A DNA stretch of 64,000 nucleotides, taken from Xestospongia muta (Eukaryota; Porifera; Demospongiae; Haplosclerida; Petrosiidae). Each line of letters starts with the position of its first letter. Within the stretch, counting starts at the first letter, position 1. The position numbers and the translations under genes were made by a program. Where the stretch lies: assembly GCA_963693285.1 (NCBI GenBank), contig OY848921.1, forward strand, positions 6,895,229 through 6,959,228, in the 5' to 3' direction. Positions 56,497 to 64,000 of this stretch are shown here, piece by piece. The notes below the pieces were generated by a model. The model saw only the letters and a program-made list of their open reading frames with translations. It was not told the DNA's origin and did no database searches.

Positions 56497-57978
56497 ATGA
56501 CTAGCAACAAAACTTCAGTTGAAGCCATTAATGATCATGAGAAGACTAGGTCATGTAAATGTGTAGGCTGCCATTGCAATGACCAATACTTTGACAAATG
56601 GTTAGAGAAGGCATCACTGGATGGTATAAGTCATGTTTTCAAAGGGAAATCAAAAATAAGAAGAATAATGTGGGGAGTCATATTTTTTGGTGCAGTTGTT
56701 GGATGCCTTTATACTGTTGGTGAGAGTCTTCGTCGTTTCATTGACAAGCCTACAGCCACAAGTATTTTTATAGAATCAACTGAAAAAAGTGGGTTATCCT
56801 TTCCAGCAGTAACCATTTGCAGCCTTGATTCTGCAGATAAAAATGGTGGATATATGGCTGAATTGTTTGAGTTCCTTTTTAATCCTGATTTTGCATTTAA
56901 CTTTGGAATCTCATTAGATCTTGGACATTGTAGAGATGTTTTGAAGAATACAACAGAATTTGAGAGAAATATAACAATTTGGGATGGCCTTCGAGAATCT
57001 TTTAAAGATATCATTCACTTTTGTGGATTTATTCAAGGTGTCGATAAAAAAGTCATTCGCTGTGAAGAGGAACTACAACCCGTACTAACATCTCTTGGTA
57101 TCTGTTATACCTTTAATAGTATTACTAATGGGAGATCAGATGTTTATGCCACAGCTACTGGAGCAAAGTATGGATTGAAAATAATCTTTAATGTTAGTCA
57201 AAATAATCATCCATCTGGTGAGGGTAATTCTGGAATAAAAATAGTAGTCCACGAAAGAGATGACATCCCTAGACCTAATCTTTATGGATTTGGAATACCT
57301 CCAGGGAGAAATGCTTACATTGGAGTAAGGAAAAAGATTGACATAGATCATACCAGTAATGTTGGATGTATTGATGATCGTGAACTTTCATTTTATCCAC
57401 ATTATGAGTACTCTCAGTTTGCTTGTAGACAGAATTCTCTTGTTGAACACATAGCACAACCTTATACTTGTGACTGTATCCTCGATCCAGCTGCCAGACC
57501 TATTAGCGGTCATTATGGTAACACTCCCAATTGTACATTTAATGATACTTGTTGTTTACAAAATCAAAGTTTCAGTTTCGATACACATTCAATATGTCCT
57601 ATCCCATGTCATTTTGAATACTATGATAGTCGAGTAAGCTACACCAGTTTTCCTACTGGTCTCTTTCTTAAAAGACTTGCAACATCTTCAAACAAAACCG
57701 TTAAGACAGTTCAAGGAAATCTTTTGTCAGTTAATGTATTCTTGGAGGATTTACAAGTGACAACCACTACCACAGAATATTCCTATCCAGTTTATGGTTT
57801 CTTAGGAGACATTGGAGGAAATATGGGATTATTTATTGGAGCTAGTATTATATCATTACTGGAAATTGTTGTGCTCACACTTGATGAATTAAAGAGATTT
57901 TGTTTAACTAAAAAATGCAAAAAGAAACTTGAACGAATTGATACTAAACTTCAACTTCCTGAAATAATTGGTGAATAA
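56497..57978 (+). CDS. DEG/ENaC-family ion channel, copy 2
   Basis: Single-exon, 493 residues, the same layout as copy 1. ASLDGISHVFKGKSKIRRIM precedes TM1, with Asp in place of the gating His. The extracellular loop keeps LGICYTFNS, VVHERDDIPRPNLYGFGIPP, SQFACRQN, CDCILDP and NCTFNDTCC. TM2 is GNMGLFIGASIISLLEIVVL with the GAS filter. The C-terminal tail is basic and short. Strong identity in the region LYGFGIPPG(R/K)NAYIGVRK across the three copies, with lower identity in the finger region (~115-160), suggests different extracellular specificity. Confidence 0.93.
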   Translation: MTSNKTSVEAINDHEKTRSCKCVGCHCNDQYFDKWLEKASLDGISHVFKGKSKIRRIMWGVIFFGAVVGCLYTVGESLRRFIDKPTATSIFIESTEKSGLSFPAVTICSLDSADKNGGYMAELFEFLFNPDFAFNFGISLDLGHCRDVLKNTTEFERNITIWDGLRESFKDIIHFCGFIQGVDKKVIRCEEELQPVLTSLGICYTFNSITNGRSDVYATATGAKYGLKIIFNVSQNNHPSGEGNSGIKIVVHERDDIPRPNLYGFGIPPGRNAYIGVRKKIDIDHTSNVGCIDDRELSFYPHYEYSQFACRQNSLVEHIAQPYTCDCILDPAARPISGHYGNTPNCTFNDTCCLQNQSFSFDTHSICPIPCHFEYYDSRVSYTSFPTGLFLKRLATSSNKTVKTVQGNLLSVNVFLEDLQVTTTTTEYSYPVYGFLGDIGGNMGLFIGASIISLLEIVVLTLDELKRFCLTKKCKKKLERIDTKLQLPEIIGE

Positions 57979-58837
57979 TCATTACCAAATTGCTGAGTTA
58001 AACAAAAAGATAAAACTGCATTAATTAATATCATTTGTGTGAGTGTTTTAACCCTTGTTAATTAAATTGTTTTAATTTGCTTTAGTTTATTTTTAAAAAA
58101 ATTAACTGTATTTAATTGTTTGCAAACAAACATATGCTACATGATATCATAGCTATTCTATATTCTCCTACAGTGCATACAGTCTGTATTTGTGCAGTAT
58201 ATTCTGTTGTTTAAAATTAGGCAAACAAAGTTACGCTGAATTATAATGCATATATTCTTATGATTTGTATGTATGATTCACTAACATACATAAACAAGCT
58301 AAGATGTGTATTGATAAATCCTCAAAGCAAAAATACATGATAATGCTAAAGTATAGAGCAGTTCACTTGTATTACTGTGTAGTACCTTGTATAGAATATA
58401 CTGCCATTCAGTTTAGTAATCACCAATAATTTAATAAGTTCTAATTTGTTTCTACTTAATTCCAAATAGTCACAATACTCTTTCATAATTATTGTGAGAA
58501 AACTTTAACTTATAACTCAATTACATATACATCTCTTAATACTATAGTGTAAGTAATTATATTCTGTGGTTGTCATAATTATAACAAATACATCTAATGA
58601 AACATTCAGAAACTTCTTAGATTAATTAACCAAAGGCAATTCCTGGCACATTGTCCAGATGGAGAAGTATTGAAGATGATTTTAGGGATGAAGAAAAAGA
58701 CTTGAGGGAGAAAAAATGCAGCAAATAAGTTATATTTATTCATAAAGAATAAATATGACTTAAACAGAACCGCCCTTTATTAATTATTCATTTCATTAGT
58801 AGTCCACCCCCGCTTTGTTTACCACAAAGGCTGAGCT
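57979..58837. other. Spacer between DEG/ENaC copies 2 and 3
   Basis: About 0.86 kb of AT-rich DNA. No open frame or repeat recognised. Confidence 0.5.
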
Positions 58838-60355
58838 ATGGCTGATCCTGAAGACAACAATAAGAGAACTAGGTGCTGCAAAAGTGGAAGGTGTCGCTAC
58901 AATGACCATGATTTAAGAAAATGGGTTGACGAAACATCACTGTACGGGATACCTCATATCTTCAAAGGGAAATCTAAGATAAGACGAATTACTTGGGCAC
59001 TTATATTAGTTGTTTTAACTGCCGGATGTCTATACACTGTTGGTGATAACTTGAAGCGTTTTTTGGAAAAGCCTACTGCTACAACAGTTGCTGTAGAATC
59101 ACATGAGCTAACTGGATTGCCCTTTCCAGCAGTGACCGTTTGTAGACTCAATGCATATGAGTCTTCAGAAATTGCTCAATTTGCAGAATTTATATTCAAC
59201 CCAGACTTGGCTTATGATATCCACATATCAAATAATGTAGCAGTTGGGATGTGTGATAAAGTTCTGAACAATATGACTGAAGATGTCCGAAAAGCTGCTA
59301 TATGGGAAGTCGTTCAAAACTCATTTAGTGATTTTGTTCACTTTTGTGGGTTTAATGAAGACGTTGATAATGACATTACTTTCTGTGAAGAGGAACTACA
59401 ACCTGTACTGACATCTCTTGGTATCTGTTATACCTTTAATAGTATGTCTAATGGGAGACCAGATCGTTATATTACAGCCACTGGAGCAAAGTATGGATTG
59501 AAAATGATTTTTAACATTAGTCAAATAAATCATCCATCTATTGATGGGAACACGGGCATCAAAATAGTAATTCATGAACGTGATGACATTGCTAGACCTA
59601 ATCTTTATGGATTTGGAATACCTCCAGGGAAAAATGCTTACATTGGAGTAAGGAAAAGGATTGACATAGATCATACCAGTAATGTTGGATGTACTGATGA
59701 TGGTGAGCTGTCCTTTTATCCACATTATGACTATTCTCAATTTGCTTGTCGACAAAATGCTCTGATTAAGCATATAGCACAGCCTAATACTTGTAACTGC
59801 ATTCTTGATCCCTCATCTAGACCTTCTAGTGGTTCTTATGCTAACACTCCCAATTGTACATTTAATGACACTTGTTGTTTACTTAATCAATATTCTAGTT
59901 TTGATTCACGAGTTGGGTGTCCTCTTCCATGTCAATTTGAATACTATGATAACCAAATAAGTTATTCCAGTTTTCCTACTGGTCCTTATCTTGAACATCT
60001 TGCAATGTCTTTGAATTTGAGCAAGGACAGTATTCGCAATGAAGTCATGTCAGTTAATGTATTCTATGAGGATTTACATGTGACAACAACAACTACTGAA
60101 TATGCATATACTGTAACTGTATTTTTATCTGACCTTGGAGGAGCTCTGGGGTTATTTCTTGGTGCTAGCCTTATAGCCTTTATTGAGATTGGTATGCTCC
60201 TATTGGATGAAATTAAGAGGGTTTGTTTACCAAGAAAATGTAAACAGAAGGTGAATGAAGTTGATGCTGGCATAAAACTTCCAGAAATCATTGATGAAAC
60301 AAAGCAAAGTGAGCCCAATATAACAGAAGAGCCAGTGAATGAAAGTGAAGTATGA
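58838..60355 (+). CDS. DEG/ENaC-family ion channel, copy 3
   Basis: Single-exon, 505 residues. CKSGRCRYNDHD, then TSLYGIPHIFKGKSKIRRIT before TM1 (Tyr in place of the gating His). Loop motifs as in copies 1 and 2 (LGICYTFNS, SQFACRQN, CNCILDP, NCTFNDTCC, SYSSFPTGPY). TM2 GALGLFLGASLIAFIEIGML keeps GAS. The tail is longer and acidic (ETKQSEPNITEEPVNESEV). The last ~18 codons and the adjoining 3' UTR are repeated at 60603-60700. Confidence 0.93.
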   Translation: MADPEDNNKRTRCCKSGRCRYNDHDLRKWVDETSLYGIPHIFKGKSKIRRITWALILVVLTAGCLYTVGDNLKRFLEKPTATTVAVESHELTGLPFPAVTVCRLNAYESSEIAQFAEFIFNPDLAYDIHISNNVAVGMCDKVLNNMTEDVRKAAIWEVVQNSFSDFVHFCGFNEDVDNDITFCEEELQPVLTSLGICYTFNSMSNGRPDRYITATGAKYGLKMIFNISQINHPSIDGNTGIKIVIHERDDIARPNLYGFGIPPGKNAYIGVRKRIDIDHTSNVGCTDDGELSFYPHYDYSQFACRQNALIKHIAQPNTCNCILDPSSRPSSGSYANTPNCTFNDTCCLLNQYSSFDSRVGCPLPCQFEYYDNQISYSSFPTGPYLEHLAMSLNLSKDSIRNEVMSVNVFYEDLHVTTTTTEYAYTVTVFLSDLGGALGLFLGASLIAFIEIGMLLLDEIKRVCLPRKCKQKVNEVDAGIKLPEIIDETKQSEPNITEEPVNESEV

Positions 60356-60487
60356 CTTAATGATTGGAAGAGTACATATATACAAGTTATTATAATATTA
60401 TGTAACTGATGTATGGCTACTTTATTAGTATTAAATATGAATGTTTACTGAATTGAATTATGTTTTAAACTGTTTTATCTTGTTACT

Positions 60488-60572
60488 ATTCCATTATAGT
60501 TTATGCTACCAAATTCTGACTAATTACAGTTTTCATATCTATGATATTAAGATAATGGTAGCTTAATTATAG
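60488..60572. mobile_element. ~85 bp MITE, copy 2
   Basis: Same element as at 50603-50691, placed between the DEG/ENaC copy 3 3' UTR and the duplicated piece of its tail. Confidence 0.7.
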
Positions 60573-60602
60573 GGTGTATAGATATAATAACATTATTACA
60601 AA

Positions 60603-60700
60603 TCAGAGAAAAGTGAGCCCAGTATAACAGAAGAGCCAGTGAAAGGAAGTGATGTTTGACTTAATGATTGGAAGAGTTCATACATACAGGTTCTTTTAAT
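60603..60700 (+). pseudogene. Duplicated C-terminal tail and 3' UTR of DEG/ENaC copy 3
   Basis: AGTGAGCCCAGTATAACAGA and GACTTAATGATTGGAAGAGT repeat 60308-60375 with a few changes, including the stop codon region. Only the tail is present, so it is a non-functional fragment. Confidence 0.85.
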
Positions 60701-61007
60701 GTTATATAACTGCTACATTTGATATTAGCATTAGTATAATATATTCTTGTTTTAAGAGATAATGTAATTTGTCTTGTCAGATAAATATAGAGTTTGTAAA
60801 ATGTGTCAATGTAGTGAGGCAAATTTTTTTATATTGAGGAAGAGACCTGGGTGTTTGGGTAAGTTAGTGTTGCTAATATTCATTTTTTATTCACCAAACA
60901 AAATATATATGAAAACGCCAAACGTTTCTTCAGTGGCCCAAATAATAAAAGTAAAAGTTAAAAGATAAAAAAGCTCCTATTTATATTATAGCACTGAATA
61001 TTGTATG
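60701..61007. other. Junction region before the UPB1 copy
   Basis: The 64-residue frame at 60774-60968 is not recognised. This stretch is not part of the UPB1 duplicate and holds the left breakpoint. Confidence 0.4.
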
Positions 61008-61820
61008 ACTTTATATTGTTATAGTGAACCAATGTGGCCTATTGAAGCTCGTAATGCAGCCATTGCTAATACCTATTTTGTAGCTTGTAATAATCGTATT
61101 GGAAGAGTAAGTGTATCACAAACATATATCATGATATTTATTGTGCATGTTATTCTGATAGCACTTTTGTACTGTAAATATTTTGTTTATAATATTTGTA
61201 AGAAGAGAACCCTAATGAGTTTACTTCTGCTGATGGAAAACCTGGTAATTTTGAAGTATTTATCGTACTAGAAAACTATTTGTTTTCACTTATATTTATA
61301 TTATTGTAATGTGTTATTGTTTGTTCTTTAGCTCATAAAGACTTTGGTCATTTTTATGGATCTAGTTATGTTGCTGCTTCTGATGGAAGTTGTACTCCAG
61401 TAAGTTATTTATTGATACAAAAATTGAAATAAAAGTGGATTTTAGAAAGTTCAGTATATTAATAAATAAACTGTTACGTTTATAGGACAATATATTAATG
61501 ACTCTATGAGTTCAGAGTACAAAGTTTATTAAACTATTTCAAGTTAATATGATATGAATAATACCTAGTTATTGTAGGTATAAGTAATAGTTATAAAATG
61601 TTTCAATACAAAGTATTAAAATTATTGTAGATATTGTAGTTATTGTAGATAAGAGCCCATAATGAAAAAGACATATGAAGAAGAAGCCTGAATCTCTCAT
61701 GAAATTGATTAAAATGTTAGATAGAGCTCTTAGGAGTTGTGTTACAGATCAATACTTTATAAGTATTAATTTAATATTGTGAACAAAACTGACAAATGAA
61801 TGTTTACTGAATAATGTTCT

Positions 61821-61908
61821 ATTCCATTATAGTTTATGCTACCAAATTCTGACTAATTACAGCTTTCATATCTATGATAATAACATATTATGGTAGCTTA
61901 ATTATAGG
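61821..61908. mobile_element. ~88 bp MITE, copy 3 (inside the UPB1 copy)
   Basis: The equivalent of the 50603-50691 element, at the matching place in the duplicated intron. Confidence 0.7.
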
Positions 61909-62080
61909 GTGTATAGATATAATAACATTACTCTAAATAGCCAGTATTTTAATTATTATTATAGGAGATTCACTCTTTTTACTTTGTCTTTTTGTTGTCA
62001 GTAAGTAACAGTGTCCATTAGTAAACTGTAAGATTTTCATAGATTAAAATTTTCTTTACCCATCAAGTGAACTGCTCAAT

Positions 62081-62260
62081 ACAATATTCAGTGCTACAAT
62101 ATATTATATTACAATATTCAGTGCTATAATATATTATATTACAATATTCAGTGCTATAATATATTATGTTACAATATTCAGTGCTATAATATATTATATT
62201 ACAATATTCAGTGCTATAATATATTATATTGCAATATTCAGTGCTATAATATATTATATT
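62081..62260. repeat. 30 bp tandem repeat, six units
   Basis: ACAATATTCAGTGCTATAAT followed by ATATTATATT, six times. The source UPB1 intron has a single unit at about 50850-50880, so the array expanded after duplication. The frame NIIYYSTEYC repeated on the minus strand is an artefact of it. Confidence 0.95.
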
Positions 62261-63045
62261 ATTATTTTCTTTAGGGTTTAGGAAGAGCACATAATGGTCT
62301 TTTATGACTGAAATGGACCTCAACCTCCTACAACAGATTAAAGACAAATGGTGTTTTCAGGTAAGCTTGGAAATTGTCTTATAACCATGGCAACCTTCTT
62401 TATTAACTATTATAATTATGAATAAGTTGACATTATTCATTAAATGTGTTGCTAAGCAACAGCATGTACACAAACTTTCATAGATTAAATTCCTCTCTCA
62501 TACATAGGATGTATTTATCTATACATGTATATTATGTACAATATATATGTACAGAAGGAAACTCTGTCAGATTATCTTTTGTTACTGCAACAGTGGAGAC
62601 CCAAGCACCCTTCAGCAAGAGTGGTCTTGACTTAGCAAGTAACTACTAGTTGATAACCCAATAACACTAATCTTTAAAAAGAAATGAAGCATTATAGAAA
62701 AATAAATAATAGGAAAGTTTATGCTACATAACGGTAATTATAGTGAATGCAAACAGCTAGTGGAATAAAATAGGTAACCAATACTAACAGTAGATGGACT
62801 TGTCAGTAAGGACATGTATGATAGCAAAGCTTCTTGATGTCAGTGAAATGTTTCTATGCATTTTAAATACTTGTGCTCACTAGCTGGTTGCCTTAGGTAT
62901 ATTATTAATGGTGGATTTTGCCCTAATGATCAGGTTGTAACTACTCATTACCTCTATATACAGGCTATTAATCTCTATGTACCAAATTAGTCATCAGCGT
63001 TTTATGGCATAATCAAATACATAATATGATACTATATAAAAATAT

Positions 63046-64000
63046 ATAAAATATCATATTAAAAGGGGGGGGCAAACCAAAATTCAAAAATATTTTTTTT
63101 GCATAAATGTTATCTTTGACATATGCAATTCACCCTAAAAATATTTAAATAATTTTTAAAAATTGTTATCACTGTTAAAAGCAAGCTTCTTTTCGAAGCT
63201 CTTTCAAGGCTTCTTCTGAGATTACAATGTTCTTCCTAGTAGGGTGGGGCTCCCTTGTGACGTCACTGGGGGAACGAATGCTAGTATTGCTAGGTGCAAA
63301 GTAATGGCTTAAGACTTTCAAAGTGATATATCTAGTCGGTATTCCAGCATATTAAGCCTCTCCTACTCTTCTTCTTCCTTCGATATGTTCGAAAGCAGGT
63401 GACCCTGCTTCGTGTGTGGAATCTGACCTCGAGGAAGGCTCTGAGAACATAGTTGTTCTATATCAGTATGAACCAGAGGAAAATGGCTCTGAAACAGAAT
63501 CATCAGATGAGTCTCAGAATGATGGGAGGTTACTAAATACTGAATTAGTCTCTTGTGTCAGCTTCTGCTATCAAGAGCCACAGAAGTCGTTTCAGCCTTC
63601 TCCAACATTAGTTCAATGTTAGTTCAATAATGTTATTATTTATTTGTTATGGAAATAATTAATATCATTACTCTTGACTCTAAACTCATTAACTATATGT
63701 TAGTCTCATTGAGTTAGTGATACTTGAACCCAACATAATGAGCAGATGGAAACTTTGTCCAAATTTTGTCAACACAGCTAGGTAATACAATATGTATTTT
63801 TCTTCCAACCCAATCCCAACACCAACTAGTAAACTATCGATAAGAGATAAATTTGTATTGCCTGTATGTAATAGTTTACTGTAAGTGTGTTCAATAAAAC
63901 CCTGTACTTACTCATATCCTGGTTGGTCCTGAATATCATGCGTACCATAATGTTGCCTATAACTTAAATATCTTGCTTGTAATACCCAAACATTTAGGCA
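63046..64000. other. Terminal region with one short acidic frame
   Basis: A plus-strand frame at 63416-63622 reads ESDLEEGSENIVVLYQYEPE then ETESSDESQNDGRLLNTEL. This faintly recalls the YxxEP...R..NTxWC module related to the P2X7 cytoplasmic domain, but the following Cys pattern is wrong. It may be a decayed exon or part of a transposon gene. An 8-G run lies near 63065. The rest holds nothing I can name. Confidence 0.3.

Larger units (their letters stand above)
61008..63045 (+). pseudogene. UPB1P: Partial duplicate of UPB1 (exons 7-10)
   Basis: Copy of about 49843-51656. Exon 7 ([20 protein letters not shown]) is intact at 61025-61106. Exon 8 has lost its AG acceptor (GTTTATAG became TTTGTAAG). 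Exon 9 at 61333-61400 has Pro-to-Ser and Arg-to-Cys changes. Exon 10 near 62275-62360 has lost a G (CTTTTAGTGACT became CTTTTATGACT), which gives an immediate stop. Exons 1-6, with two of three catalytic residues, and exon 11 are absent. Dead on arrival or soon after. Confidence 0.9.

Overview
The window looks like nuclear DNA of an early-branching animal, most likely a demosponge (Amphimedon-like). It is AT-rich and gene-dense. The genes have many short GT-AG introns. Metazoan-type genes sit only tens to hundreds of bases apart: DEG/ENaC channels, Ig/FN3 receptors, a Roc-COR-Death protein, a Reeler protein, SPT4, acetoacetyl-CoA synthetase and beta-ureidopropionase. The species is an inference. 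The exon structures below were built by eye from splice consensus and family similarity, so ends of individual exons may be off by a few bases.

Left part (1-16 kb). The last exons of a gene with a USP4/15-type DUSP-UBL region (152-1016, +) face a four-exon SPT4 gene (1445-4383, -). Its middle intron holds a small broken coding unit between two ~425 bp direct repeats. From about 4.95 to 13.44 kb there is a satellite of ~183 bp monomers (about 38 copies). Its first copy is split by a ~1.5 kb inverted-repeat element that itself carries an 876 bp foldback element. Every monomer carries what reads as a strong 3' splice site followed ~85 bases later by a near-perfect 5' splice site. A deleted hAT element follows at 15.4-16.0 kb.

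Middle part (16.7-31.2 kb). A Roc-COR GTPase ending in a Death-like domain (16726-19387, +) is followed by a secreted Reeler/Thr-Pro mucin-like protein (19792-22591, +). Next comes an 18-exon acetoacetyl-CoA synthetase (22755-31216, -), whose introns are full of micro- and minisatellites.

Receptor cluster (31.5-47.1 kb). Five tandem genes, all on the minus strand, encode type I membrane proteins. The usual plan is signal peptide plus N-terminal domain, two Ig-like domains, three FN3-like domains, a Thr/Ser/Pro stalk, one membrane helix and a cytoplasmic tail. Nearly every domain is one exon. The fourth gene has lost the N-terminal domain and one Ig domain, and the fifth has a one-base frameshift in its first exon. 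Four of the five share a TAATGAGCCAC(A/G)CCC-like element 8-40 bases before the ATG. The arrangement recalls clustered recognition receptors of other colonial animals. This is the best candidate here for an undescribed system.

Right part (47.1-64 kb). Beta-ureidopropionase (UPB1, +) is divergent from the fifth receptor, with only 88 bases between start codons, and has a dead transposon in intron 2. Three tandem single-exon DEG/ENaC channel genes follow (+). After them lies a decayed copy of the 3' half of UPB1. The window ends in mostly non-coding DNA with one short acidic reading frame of uncertain nature.
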